Below are positions 24,537 through 32,977 of a DNA stretch of 32,977 nucleotides, one piece after another. Under the pieces are notes generated by a model that saw only the letters and a list, made by a program, of their open reading frames with translations, was not told the origin of the DNA and did no database searches. The stretch comes from CAYNWK01 sp964400875 (GTDB taxonomy: Bacteria; Chloroflexota; Anaerolineae; Anaerolineales; UBA4823): the NCBI GenBank assembly GCA_964400875.1, contig CAYNWK010000037.1, positions 1-32,977 of the forward strand, read 5' to 3'. The position numbers and the translations under genes were made by a program. The stretch's first letter is position 1; every line of letters starts with the position of its first letter.

Positions 24537-24542
24537 TATAAT
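24537..24542 (+). promoter_or_regulatory. Putative -10 box upstream of small secreted protein
   Basis: A perfect TATAAT lies 67 nt before the start of the secreted protein gene. The -35 region at 17-nt spacing (GCTCGG) is poor. A small imperfect hairpin (GGGTTT/AAACCC, 24454-24473) upstream may mark the end of the cyclase transcript. Confidence 0.35.
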
Positions 24543-24609
24543 TGTCGAAATCAGAATAGCCTCTCCGAAAGGACCCGGTGGGAGGGAAAATACACAAAGG
24601 AGATTCACA

Positions 24610-25164
24610 ATGAGAGGGAGTAGGCGTTTTCTTATTTCTGTTTCTGCGATCTTGATCTTGCTCCTAACTTTCGTACCAGCTGCCTTCGCAGGAAAATTCC
24701 ATTTCAATTCAATCACTTTTGATATTGGCAGTTCGCTGGATTTTACTGGCGTTCTCGTCGGTCTGGGGAATGATGCTGCTCAGGTAAATTTGACTGCTGT
24801 GGGTTCGGTTACCGCGATTTGCCAGAACAAAGGAGGCAATCAGGCGCCAGGTCGCAACCCTATCTCCGTTGAAGTTGAGCAGGCCGTAACTGCCGTTGCG
24901 GACGAGAACGGCCGGGCGACGGTGCTGGTCGAGGCCCACGATCCGACCTCTCCGGAGTTCGCGCCCTCGCCGACCCCGAAAGAGGCCGGGTGTCCCAACG
25001 GGAATTGGATCGTTGTCGGCATCCAGGAGGATTCTACGAATTGGACGGCTGCCTATATCCAGGTTTTGGATGAGGCCGGGATTGTTCAAATCGATCTGGC
25101 GTTCACCTGTACAACGTTCTTCGAAAACGGCGTGGCAACCGGCGTTGCCTGCGTGGAAGTTTAG
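24610..25164 (+). CDS. Small secreted protein, GGNQAPG-motif family of unknown function
   Basis: The 184-residue protein has a clear signal peptide (MRGSRRF, hydrophobic core, predicted cleavage after AFA at residue 27). The mature part has four Cys (C71, C128, C167, C181), which could form two disulphides. Motifs include LDFTGVLVGLGN, CQNKGGNQAPGRN (71-83), AGCPNGNW (126-133) and FTCTTFF near the C-terminus. I recall similar secreted proteins with a CxNxGGNxAPGxN segment and a CPNxNW segment in Chloroflexota and Actinobacteria, but know of no assigned function. GGAG about 8 nt upstream supports ATG 24610. It has its own putative -10 box and a clear terminator, so it appears monocistronic. 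It may be an abundant exported protein. Confidence 0.75.
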   Translation: MRGSRRFLISVSAILILLLTFVPAAFAGKFHFNSITFDIGSSLDFTGVLVGLGNDAAQVNLTAVGSVTAICQNKGGNQAPGRNPISVEVEQAVTAVADENGRATVLVEAHDPTSPEFAPSPTPKEAGCPNGNWIVVGIQEDSTNWTAAYIQVLDEAGIVQIDLAFTCTTFFENGVATGVACVEV

Positions 25165-25209
25165 CGCCTGTAGTCCGCACCAGCTAAGTGTAAGGCATAG
25201 ACGTGAAAA

Positions 25210-25236
25210 ACCCGCCTGAACGGCGGGTCTTTCTTT
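25210..25236 (+). terminator. Intrinsic terminator of the small secreted protein gene
   Basis: ACCCGCC (25210-25216) and GGCGGGT (25222-25228) form a 7-bp GC-rich stem with a 5-nt loop, followed by CTTTCTTTTC. It lies 45 nt after the stop codon and separates this gene from the two-gene giant-protein unit. Confidence 0.8.
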
Positions 25237-25270
25237 TCATTCCCTTAACCATGTGATATCTGTAATTAAT

Positions 25271-25299
25271 TTGACCCGCACTTTAAAATAGGCAATAAT
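25271..25299 (+). promoter_or_regulatory. Sigma-70-type promoter of the giant-protein operon
   Basis: TTGACC (25271-25276) and AATAAT (25294-25299) each match consensus at five of six positions and are 17 nt apart. The predicted start near 25306 gives a leader of about 245 nt before the first large gene. In the 25165-25551 gap I see only the terminator, this promoter and a short leader ORF. Confidence 0.5.
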
Positions 25300-25326
25300 A
25301 ATCTTAGGACTAAAAGGGGCTGTTTG

Positions 25327-25434
25327 ATGAGCAGGAACGCGTTCCCCGTGCAGCTCAGCCAGCGCAACAGCAAGGCGGTTCACGCATACTCTTTCCAAGA
25401 ACAGGGGATAGAATCCCCACTCGCGTCCTCCTGA
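25327..25434 (+). CDS. Possible 35-residue leader ORF
   Basis: ATG 25327 is preceded by AGGGG (25315-25319) at 7-nt spacing and begins about 20 nt after the predicted transcription start. It encodes a polar 35-residue peptide with no signal or recognisable motif and stops at TGA 25432-25434. It may be a small protein, a regulatory leader, or chance. Confidence 0.22.
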   Translation: MSRNAFPVQLSQRNSKAVHAYSFQEQGIESPLASS

Positions 25435-25551
25435 CACCCCACTCTTTTACCACACCGCGGTTATCATACGAATATTCAACCGGTTTTCCACCAGGTTCTT
25501 TCACAAGCCATGCTTTCCCCATTCGGTGCTGACTTGATAAGGAGCGCCTCG

Positions 25552-28500
25552 ATGCCTCAAACATTTGTCGTGAAAGTACTCCGTCCCCGAGACCTGCTCG
25601 AACTGGTTTTCGAGTTCGTCAACGTGGACTTCGTCTCCCCGGCAGGAGGGCAGCCCGGCCGGGTCCTTGGCGCGTCAAATTCCTTCCTGGCGGTCTACTT
25701 CCAACCGCAGCACATGGCCGAAGAGGCGGTGTATGAGGACGCCGCTACCTTCACCCTGCCGCCGCAGCAGGATTGGGAAGGGAAATTACAGCACCCTCCA
25801 GGGGTCCCCTCTCCTGGCAGCATCCAGGCTGCCCTGTCCGGTCCAAGCCGGCTGGTCTTCACCATCCCGCAAGGCGAGGTGATTCCCTATACCATGGCGG
25901 GCTTATTGGAGGCGATGCAGAAACTGCCGCCCAGCGTCTCGCCCTTGATGCGCTGGACCCCGCCGGGATGCAACCCCCTATTCTTATTCAACCCCAGCGC
26001 GGCGCCACGCCCGCCGATGATCGGCTTCCCCAAGCAAAATGTCACCGCAATCGAAGCGCCCTACCGCCTGATCCTGTCGCCCGGCGAAGATGGGTGGTGG
26101 GAGCACTCCACCGTCCCAATAGATCACAACAACCGGACCGAACTCTGGCACACGCGTCTGAATACAACTGCCAGAGGCGGGGATATCGAGATGCGGGCGA
26201 TCTGGTCGCCCGACTTTAAAAGCGCCGAACTTCAGGAGCACAGCATCGAGCCCTTCCGTATGTCCCTGTCCGGGCGCGACCGCAACGAGCTGGTGCACCT
26301 GACCTCGAACTATTACCTAAACAGCGCACGTGGGAGCTACAGGCCCGAGCCAGTGGACGCCGACCAGTTTTACTTATCTACCCTGGGCGCGTGGATGAAG
26401 GTGCACGGGGACTGGCCCGTGCTGGACGAGATCAAGGTATCCCCTGCGGATGTCCTGACGGTTGAGGAGTGGATCCATCAAGCCGCGATGGCCCGCGACC
26501 AGTACGTACGGGTGGTATACGCAGGGTTCCTCTTCCCCTTCGGACACCGGGCCTCGTTAGTGAAAATCACCGAGCGAAAATTCTATTATCGAGAGGATCC
26601 CCCCGGCTACACCGCCTACCTGTTCCAACGCATGTACGTCATCGTGCGCCAACGCGAGCTGACCTACACGCACAGGGATATCCCCTTCCGCAAGGTCCTC
26701 ATCAAAACGCGGGTGACGCCCAACCTGGACGATCCGCAGCTGGACGCCAGCGATGCTATCGGTGAAGGGCAGGAGGCGTTCTGGCCAAGAGTGACCCTCG
26801 CGACCGGCGAATCGGTGGATTTTCCCTTCCACCTGGTCGGGTATGACTGGGAAGACCGCCCTGCTGAGTTCACTGCGCCGCTGATCTTCGTCAGCCTGAA
26901 CATCAACAGCGACGAGACCAAGTATGCTCCCAAGAACGAGACCAAGATCGAGAGCCTCATCAACCACTACCTCGCACCGCAGAACGATCCCCGCCGCCTG
27001 CGGGAGGTCAAAGGCCAGGCGATCGCCTACGCTCCCTCGCTGAAGAACGGCGACACGACCCTCGATACCGAGAAGCTTTCCTTCGCAGCGCTGAAGAAAT
27101 CGAGCACCACGCCGGGCCCGCGCTTCTTGCCGGCGATGGAATACGGCAGCGTGGATGTGCCCGCGATCACCCGCATGCTGGGCACGCCCAAACTCTACGA
27201 GATCGAATACGAAGACACCTACAAATCAACCGGGGGAATTACCCAGATCGGCAACAAGGGAGAGGTGTACGTCCAACTGCGCAACGACGTTCCGCTGAAC
27301 TTCCAGGTAGATAAGGGAGGTGGGCTGGTCGCCCCGGACATCAAAATCACGGCGCTCTCCCGCTCACTAGGACCGGTTGACTCGACTGAATACACCTATG
27401 AAGATCCCGGCAACTCCCCGGTGACAACCTCCATGCTGGACGGCGGGTTCGTCGTCGAAAAGATCTTCCAGGATGTCAAGCTGCTGGGCGGGATTCCCCT
27501 GGGCTTCATCATCAACAACGTCGCGGATTTCGGGCACGCCTACACCGCGGGCCCAAACATCCCCGGTTTGAAGAGCGTGGTTGAGAAGGTCAACGGCGTA
27601 GACACCATCAAGACGACTTACGCCTGGTCTACATCGGGCAACGGGTTGCGCAACTACGAGCTGTTCCAGCCTAACGGGAGCATCTTCTCCATCGAATCCG
27701 TCGTCGAGACACCCCTGGACGGCACGGCGCCGACCTACCGGCTGGAGGGCAAGCTGACAGACTTCACCGTTAACCTGCTGCCCAGCCTGGAACTGGTCGC
27801 GCTGCATTTCAAAGCGCTCACCTTTACCGCGGTGAAAGACCAGAAGCCAGATGTCTCCGTAGACCTGGACAACTTCGAATTCAAGGGCATCCTGGCGTTC
27901 GTCAACAAGCTGCTGGAAGTGATCCCCCTGGACGGATTCAGCGACCCGCCCGATCTGGCGATCTCGCCGGAAGGGATCAACGTCGGCTATACCCTGGGCA
28001 TACCGACGGTAGCCGTCGGCGTGTTCAGCTTGCAGAACATCAGCTTGTCAGCCGGCGTGTTCCTGCCGCTGCTTACCAGCAAGAAGCTCAACTTCCACTT
28101 CGCCTTCTGCCAGCGACAGCAGCCCTTCATCTTGACGGTCTCTATCTTTGGTGGGGGCGGATTCTTCGGGATCGACATCGGCATCGACGGCGTGACCATG
28201 GTCGAGGCGGCCCTCGAGTTTGGCGCCAGCGCGGCCATCAACCTGGGCGTTGCCAGCGGAGCCGCCTCGATGATGGGTGGGTTTTACTTCCAGAAGGCGG
28301 GCGCCAGCTTCGAGCTGACCGGGTACTTCCGGGCTAACGGCTCGCTCTCCGTGCTCGGCATCATCACCGTTTCCCTGGAATTCTACCTGGCGCTGACCTA
28401 CACTTCCAAGAACGGCGGCGCACACAGCGGTACCATGTGGGGGCAAGCCAGCCTGACCGTGAAGATCGAGATCCTCTTCTTCAGCACCTCGGTCAGCGTC

Positions 28501-28599
28501 AAGATGGAGAAAGAGTTTGCCGGCTCCGATCCAACCTTCCACCAGCTGGTCGCGCCAAGCGACTGGACGCTGTACTGCGCCGCGTTTGCGGATTACTAA
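25552..28599 (+). CDS. Very large protein of unknown function, first gene of two-gene cassette
   Basis: Read from ATG 25552 the protein has 1015 residues; AAGGAG (25539-25544) 7 nt upstream makes this start better than ATG 25510. There is no signal peptide and no conserved family that I can name. An N-terminal region (about 1-330) contains APYRLILSP ... ELWHTRLN ... RAIWSPDF, motifs I recall only from other large uncharacterised bacterial proteins. The middle is beta-rich. The last ~150 residues (from about 864) are Gly/Ala/Phe-rich with alternating hydrophobic positions (GGGGFFGIDIGIDG, GGFYFQKAGASFELTGYF), which suggests stacked beta strands, such as a beta-helix or barrel. It contains only three Cys. 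The second giant gene follows after 15 bp, so the products probably act together. A structural, adhesive or particle-forming role is possible but not shown. Confidence 0.78.
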   Translation: MPQTFVVKVLRPRDLLELVFEFVNVDFVSPAGGQPGRVLGASNSFLAVYFQPQHMAEEAVYEDAATFTLPPQQDWEGKLQHPPGVPSPGSIQAALSGPSRLVFTIPQGEVIPYTMAGLLEAMQKLPPSVSPLMRWTPPGCNPLFLFNPSAAPRPPMIGFPKQNVTAIEAPYRLILSPGEDGWWEHSTVPIDHNNRTELWHTRLNTTARGGDIEMRAIWSPDFKSAELQEHSIEPFRMSLSGRDRNELVHLTSNYYLNSARGSYRPEPVDADQFYLSTLGAWMKVHGDWPVLDEIKVSPADVLTVEEWIHQAAMARDQYVRVVYAGFLFPFGHRASLVKITERKFYYREDPPGYTAYLFQRMYVIVRQRELTYTHRDIPFRKVLIKTRVTPNLDDPQLDASDAIGEGQEAFWPRVTLATGESVDFPFHLVGYDWEDRPAEFTAPLIFVSLNINSDETKYAPKNETKIESLINHYLAPQNDPRRLREVKGQAIAYAPSLKNGDTTLDTEKLSFAALKKSSTTPGPRFLPAMEYGSVDVPAITRMLGTPKLYEIEYEDTYKSTGGITQIGNKGEVYVQLRNDVPLNFQVDKGGGLVAPDIKITALSRSLGPVDSTEYTYEDPGNSPVTTSMLDGGFVVEKIFQDVKLLGGIPLGFIINNVADFGHAYTAGPNIPGLKSVVEKVNGVDTIKTTYAWSTSGNGLRNYELFQPNGSIFSIESVVETPLDGTAPTYRLEGKLTDFTVNLLPSLELVALHFKALTFTAVKDQKPDVSVDLDNFEFKGILAFVNKLLEVIPLDGFSDPPDLAISPEGINVGYTLGIPTVAVGVFSLQNISLSAGVFLPLLTSKKLNFHFAFCQRQQPFILTVSIFGGGGFFGIDIGIDGVTMVEAALEFGASAAINLGVASGAASMMGGFYFQKAGASFELTGYFRANGSLSVLGIITVSLEFYLALTYTSKNGGAHSGTMWGQASLTVKIEILFFSTSVSVKMEKEFAGSDPTFHQLVAPSDWTLYCAAFADY

Positions 28600-28614
28600 A
28601 GGCGGAGGCTCACC

Positions 28615-31600
28615 ATGCGAAAACAGACCCTTATCTGGACGGCGCTGCCCAAGGGCAGCGATGGCCCACTGCAAGCCGGCACTCAGCTGCACCTGTCGGT
28701 CTATGTCTCGCCGCGCTTGTGGTCGGATACTCCGCAAGTACTTGAAAAGCTGGGAGATTACCCCGACTTCCTGGATTGGCCCGCCGCCATTCAGCAGGCG
28801 AGCGTCCAGGTGGCTTTCGGCAGCGGGCAAACGCTCAATGCCACACCCGACTTCTCACCTTTGCGCTCGGACCTGTGGGGGGCGCTTTTCAACGCTAACA
28901 CCCCGGTCCTCCCTTTCGTCTTCGAAGACCTGAGCGGCAAGGATATCAAGGGTGACCAGCTTTCCATCGCCCACGAAGCCTTGAAGGGCGTGTACCAGGA
29001 CATCGCCATCGACGCCGCCTACGGGCAGGGCACAGAGCTGCCAACAGCAGGCATCCTGTCGAACCACCCGATCCTGGATGCCGTTGGGCGACCTTACGAG
29101 CCGGAACCGCCGCTGCCCGAGCCGCCGCCGCAGGACCCTGTGTTCCTCGAGGGCCACCCGCCGCCCGAACTTCCGGAGCCCGGCGAGCCGCCGGGTGAAG
29201 AACCCGGGGGCCCGGAGGGATGCTTTGGCTGTCTGACAGGCTGTCTGCTCCTGCCTATTCGCATCGTGGTCCGCATCCTGCGCTGGCTTGGAATGCTCCT
29301 CCAGATTCCCTTTGCTGCGGTTTCCCCAGCGCAAGCCAAGAACTCGATGAGCGCGGTGGTGGACTTCCACAAGCCCTATACCGAAATCCCCGAACCGATG
29401 CCTACCCAGCAGGAAATCGAGGAGACCTACGATTTCCACAAAATGGTCTCGGCGCTGGGGGATTACCCGCTCCTGCTCAAGTCCATGGGGCTGGTGGTGG
29501 ACCTGACGGTTACATTGGAGGAGCCGCTCCCGGCGGGGACATCCACCGTACAGGTGAACGTAAACATCCCCATGCAATTGGCAGCGACAACCATGGTGTC
29601 CATGAAAATGCACTATGACCTGGGAGAAGATCTTTTCCAGGCCAGGCCGCGCCCAACAGACCCGGAGATCAGCAACGGGCTGCTGCGGCTGAACGAGGCG
29701 GATAAGTTCAAGGTCATCCAGGTGGACGCGACGGGCGGGGTTGTTAAACTCGTCAACCTGGCCAGCAACCTGCGGCTGCTGGCGAATCCCAACTTGCGCC
29801 CCGCAAACAGCCCCGAGGAGACCGGCCTGCCGTCGTTGCGGAACGGCGGCCTTTCGGTGGTGAAGCCGAACCGGGCGGAAAAAGTCCACCAGATGACCCT
29901 CCAATCGTACGCCTTCAATCAATTTGCGGCCAACCTGGACGCCTCGCCCATACTCCCGCTGGCCGCGCCGGAGCCTTCCCCGGCTCCAACCGACGAGCTT
30001 TTTGCGGAGGACGTGACCCGCGGTTACCGCATCGACGTCCTCGACGACCAGACCAACCAGTGGCGCTCGCTCTGCCAGCGGGTGGGCACCTATGATTTCG
30101 GCAATGGGCTGGTGGAAACCGGGTGGCAAGACGAAGGCTTTGTCGTGCTGGGCGCGACGAGCAAGCTGAACCCCGGCCCAACCGATATAGAAATGCGGGT
30201 GGGAGAAACGCTGATCAGCTGGGACGGCTGGAGCCTCGTAGCCCCTCGTCCGGGCCGGATCATCCTGGATGAGTATGAAACGCCCCAAAACGCAGGCGAT
30301 GAGCTGGTGAACAAGACGGCCTATCCCACCAACCCCGCCGTCACGATCTTCCCGCTGTCCACCAGCTTTCAAACTGTGACCGGTTCTCTGCCGCGGCTGC
30401 GCTTCGGGCATGGCTACCGCCTGCGCGCCCGGGTGGTAGACCTGGCAGGCAACAGCATCTTCGAACCGGGAGATGCAGAATTCCAGGCGGCGCAGACCGA
30501 ACGGAGCGACGAGCAGGAATACAGGCGCTTCGACCCGGTGAGCCCTCCGCCGGTCGTGCTGCGGGAGTCGCCTAAGGAAGGCGAATCACTGGAGCGGATC
30601 GTCGTGCGCTCGTCCATCCACCAGGATGCGCCTACCATCGCCGGGCTGACGAGCGAGCGGCACATCGTCCCGCCGAAAACTGCGCAGATCATGGCAGAAC
30701 AGCACGGGCTGTTCGACGGCCCGAGCCAGATACTCTCCAACCAGGCCGCCTACGAACTGGCGGCGCGCGAGGCGGGCACCCTGATGGAGCAGCTGAACCT
30801 GACCACCGGCGATTTGGAGCCGGTTCCAGGCGCAATGGAGGTAGTGCAGTTCCGGCTCGACCCCAACACCAACCAACCCGAACTGGATGAAAACGGCGAT
30901 CCGATCGTGTTGGGGAGGGTCTGGCTCCAGACCAACGAGCAGTTCACCGTAACCTACCTGCCCGACCCCTTCGCCCGGGGTGTGCTGTTCCTCGGCCTTC
31001 CGGGGATGACCTCCTTCGACGAGGTGATCGAACCGGACGGCACGATCGTCAACAAGATCCCCTTTGAAGGCGCGTGGCCCAACCCGGCGCCGCTGCGCAT
31101 CCGCTTGCGAGGCTTAAAAGACAAAGAAGCCGGACCGCAGACCCCCAGCTGGGATCCGGTAAAGCGCGTGCTGACCGTCGAGCTGCACCAGGGGGTGACG
31201 GCGAACGTGCAGATCAGCTCGTACTTCCTCGAGGATGACCTCGATAAGATGGGCGTGTGGCAGTGGACCGAGGAGACCGGCACACCGGACCTGGCCAACT
31301 TGCGGACGATGGCGGTGAAAGGCCGGAACTGGCTGTACCAGCCCTTCCGCACGCTCGCGCTGGTGCATGCCGTGCAGCAGCCGCTGGCGATCCCGGACAT
31401 CACCACGTTGAATTCGGACAAGGAATTGGGAAAGACCTACACCAGCCTCACGGGGGACATCGCCGTGGATGGGAAGAGCACCGGCAAGCTGGACCTGCTC
31501 GCCGAGTGGGCCGACCCTGTGGACAACCCGAGCGACCCGGCCAATAACCCGACCAGCGACGAGGTCCGCAAGCAGATGTACGTTAAAGAGATCCTGCTGG

Positions 31601-32868
31601 AGGATGGGAGCAGTGATACGGTCAGCATTGGCGGGCCGCAGATCGAGGCGATCAAGCACGAGCTGGGCGATACCAAACGCCACATCGTTACCTACCAGGC
31701 CCCCGGCACCACGCGCTACCGGGAGTACATGGATCCGGCGGTGCTGGCAACGCCCGAGGAATTGATGCGCCCAACGCCAGCCGAGGTAGGATCGCAGGCG
31801 GCGCTGGATGCGATGATCGAAGTGGACATCGCAAACTCCGCCCGACCCCAAGCGGTAGGCCCGGTGCACGTGCTGCCGATCTTCCCGTGGGGCGAAGCTG
31901 CTGGCGGTAATGTTGTCACGCACTCCCGGGAAGGGGGCTGGGTGCGGGTGTACCTGGAGCGGCCGTGGTTCTCTTCCGGCGTAAGAGAACTGCTGGGGGT
32001 GGTCATCCGGCCTGAGGAAGTCGACCCGCTCTCAGAACTGGCGGAGGCGCTGAAGCCATACACCAGCCAATGGGGCAACGACCCGCTGTGGGAAGCCGCG
32101 AACGTGGAGCCGCTGCGGATGGAGCACCTGAACAACATGGATGAACCGGGAGACCACCTGCCGCTGGCAGAGCTCAAGCGGACAAACATCACCGATGGGC
32201 GGGTTATGCACGTGGCGGGATTCGCGCCTCAATACGATCCCGATCGTGGGCTGTGGTTCTGCGACATCTCTTTCAAACCCGAGAATTTGCCCGGGCAGAC
32301 GCCCTCGTATTTCCCCTTCGTTCGTCTGGCGCTGGCCCGCTTCCAACCACACTCGGTGTTCTCGGCCGATGGTTTGGACAGCGCACACTTCTCACGGGTG
32401 GTGCTGGCGGACTACGTACAGCTGGCGCCCGACCGCCGGGTGGAATACGACCTGAACGACGTGCAGGCGAACGAGACCATCACCATCACGGTGCGCGGTC
32501 CGGTTGGCTTCCGGTTCGAACGACCGACGGTCATGCTGGTGACCTTCGCAAGGCGTGACCCGCGCGTGGCGGACCCGGCAGACGAACTCGGCTGGGCGGA
32601 ATTTGGCGAACCGGCAGCCTTGGAGCTCCAGCCTGGATCGTCCCCGGAGTTATCGACGTGGAAGGGGAAGCTGGCTTTGCCCTCCCCGCCACCCAGCCCC
32701 CTGCGCGTGTTGGTGCGGGAGCTGGAACTGTTCCCCGGGGACGACGATACGACTGTGGTCGTGCCGGGCCAGCAAGATACGGATCAACCAACTCCCGGCG
32801 CTGGCTTGTTCGATCTGCCGCGCTTCCGTGAGCGGGTGGTGTTTGCAGACGCGCTAGAACTGCCGTAA
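28615..32868 (+). CDS. Giant protein of unknown function, second gene of two-gene cassette
   Basis: The 1417-residue protein lacks a signal peptide. GGAGG (28604-28608) 6 nt upstream sets ATG 28615. Region 1-160 opens with LHLSVYVSPRLW and PDFLDWPAAI. A Pro/Glu/Gly-rich linker (about 161-201) leads into a Cys cluster (C203, C206, C210) and a hydrophobic-basic segment to about 236 (PIRIVVRILRWLGMLL), which could be an amphipathic or transmembrane helix. The rest is long and probably beta-rich, with YRLRARVVDLAGNS near 601, reminiscent of fibronectin/Ig-like strands, and ends with FARRDPRVADPADELGW and LVRELELFPGDDD. No enzymatic motif was found. It pairs with the 1015-residue product in one operon closed by a strong terminator. 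The family is not recognised; surface, injection-type or structural roles are only guesses. Confidence 0.78.
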   Translation: MRKQTLIWTALPKGSDGPLQAGTQLHLSVYVSPRLWSDTPQVLEKLGDYPDFLDWPAAIQQASVQVAFGSGQTLNATPDFSPLRSDLWGALFNANTPVLPFVFEDLSGKDIKGDQLSIAHEALKGVYQDIAIDAAYGQGTELPTAGILSNHPILDAVGRPYEPEPPLPEPPPQDPVFLEGHPPPELPEPGEPPGEEPGGPEGCFGCLTGCLLLPIRIVVRILRWLGMLLQIPFAAVSPAQAKNSMSAVVDFHKPYTEIPEPMPTQQEIEETYDFHKMVSALGDYPLLLKSMGLVVDLTVTLEEPLPAGTSTVQVNVNIPMQLAATTMVSMKMHYDLGEDLFQARPRPTDPEISNGLLRLNEADKFKVIQVDATGGVVKLVNLASNLRLLANPNLRPANSPEETGLPSLRNGGLSVVKPNRAEKVHQMTLQSYAFNQFAANLDASPILPLAAPEPSPAPTDELFAEDVTRGYRIDVLDDQTNQWRSLCQRVGTYDFGNGLVETGWQDEGFVVLGATSKLNPGPTDIEMRVGETLISWDGWSLVAPRPGRIILDEYETPQNAGDELVNKTAYPTNPAVTIFPLSTSFQTVTGSLPRLRFGHGYRLRARVVDLAGNSIFEPGDAEFQAAQTERSDEQEYRRFDPVSPPPVVLRESPKEGESLERIVVRSSIHQDAPTIAGLTSERHIVPPKTAQIMAEQHGLFDGPSQILSNQAAYELAAREAGTLMEQLNLTTGDLEPVPGAMEVVQFRLDPNTNQPELDENGDPIVLGRVWLQTNEQFTVTYLPDPFARGVLFLGLPGMTSFDEVIEPDGTIVNKIPFEGAWPNPAPLRIRLRGLKDKEAGPQTPSWDPVKRVLTVELHQGVTANVQISSYFLEDDLDKMGVWQWTEETGTPDLANLRTMAVKGRNWLYQPFRTLALVHAVQQPLAIPDITTLNSDKELGKTYTSLTGDIAVDGKSTGKLDLLAEWADPVDNPSDPANNPTSDEVRKQMYVKEILLEDGSSDTVSIGGPQIEAIKHELGDTKRHIVTYQAPGTTRYREYMDPAVLATPEELMRPTPAEVGSQAALDAMIEVDIANSARPQAVGPVHVLPIFPWGEAAGGNVVTHSREGGWVRVYLERPWFSSGVRELLGVVIRPEEVDPLSELAEALKPYTSQWGNDPLWEAANVEPLRMEHLNNMDEPGDHLPLAELKRTNITDGRVMHVAGFAPQYDPDRGLWFCDISFKPENLPGQTPSYFPFVRLALARFQPHSVFSADGLDSAHFSRVVLADYVQLAPDRRVEYDLNDVQANETITITVRGPVGFRFERPTVMLVTFARRDPRVADPADELGWAEFGEPAALELQPGSSPELSTWKGKLALPSPPPSPLRVLVRELELFPGDDDTTVVVPGQQDTDQPTPGAGLFDLPRFRERVVFADALELP

Positions 32869-32882
32869 ATCCCTGACTAACC

Positions 32883-32920
32883 AACGACAGGACAGGCTTT
32901 TCGCCTGTCCTGTCGTTATT
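32883..32920 (+). terminator. Strong intrinsic terminator of the giant-protein operon, possibly bidirectional
   Basis: AACGACAGGACAGGC (32883-32897) and its exact complement (32903-32917) form a 15-bp stem with a 5-nt loop, followed by ATTTAA, 14 nt after the stop codon. A minus-strand frame seems to end just beyond it, which would fit a shared terminator between convergent genes. Confidence 0.8.
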
Positions 32921-32937
32921 TAATCCACCCTGCACCA

Positions 32938-32977
32938 CTATTCGAAGGGATACAGGATCGCCGGGTGAGTGTGGTTA
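32938..32977 (-). CDS. Possible C-terminal end of a convergent gene cut by the window edge
   Basis: Reading the minus strand from 32976 gives NHTHPAILYPFE followed by TAG (32940-32938). Only 12 residues are visible, so neither identity nor reality can be judged. Its stop lies 20 bp from the large hairpin terminator, the expected layout for two convergent genes. Confidence 0.25.
   Translation of the reverse strand, partial: NHTHPAILYPFE

Noticed and set aside
28855..30411. 518-codon open frame on the minus strand
   Set aside because: Antisense to the 1417-residue gene; an Arg/Gln/His-rich translation without motifs or ribosome binding site.

Overview
The window looks like a chromosomal segment of a moderately GC-rich bacterium. 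It is most likely an uncultured member of the Chloroflexota (Anaerolineae-like). That is inferred from gene families rather than from any marker gene: two zinc-ribbon/class III cyclase/AAA/TPR regulators, a lipoprotein serpin, GCW-motif and GGNQAPG-motif secreted proteins, and a form I CO dehydrogenase cluster. No rRNA, tRNA, CRISPR array, insertion sequence or phage gene was recognised.

Left part (1-10187), mostly on the minus strand: a truncated cyclase/AAA/TPR regulator, an exporter-type ABC half-transporter, a plus-strand lipoprotein, a convergent lipoprotein serpin, and a membrane-anchored family 5 solute-binding protein with no permease beside it. The gaps hold GC-rich palindromes. The 10188-10652 gap holds a good sigma-70 promoter, a terminator-like hairpin about 60 nt downstream (small RNA or attenuator), and a 13-codon leader ORF. 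These precede a secreted protein and a back-to-back phosphotransferase-fold kinase gene.

Centre (12688-20890): a consensus-like promoter (TTGACA-N16-TACAAT) starts an operon for aerobic CO oxidation in the order coxD-coxE-coxG-coxM-coxS-coxL-XdhC/CoxF. CoxL carries the form I active-site motif AYRCSFR, so this is a genuine Mo-Cu CO dehydrogenase rather than a generic xanthine-oxidase relative. MoxR ATPase (CoxD), VWA protein (CoxE) and the XdhC-like protein are expected to mature the [CuSMoO2] site, and CoxG should tie the enzyme to the membrane. The XdhC-like protein has two extra C-terminal YHS metal-binding domains, an attractive candidate copper-handling module.

Right part (20891-32977): a second, complete paralogue of the cyclase/AAA/TPR regulator starts at TTG and shares a 16/17-nt -10-region element with the first copy. 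It is followed by a small secreted protein with its own terminator. Then comes a self-contained transcription unit (promoter 25271-25299, terminator 32883-32920) encoding two very large proteins of 1015 and 1417 residues with no recognised function and no signal peptides. This two-gene cassette is the best candidate for an undescribed system in the window.
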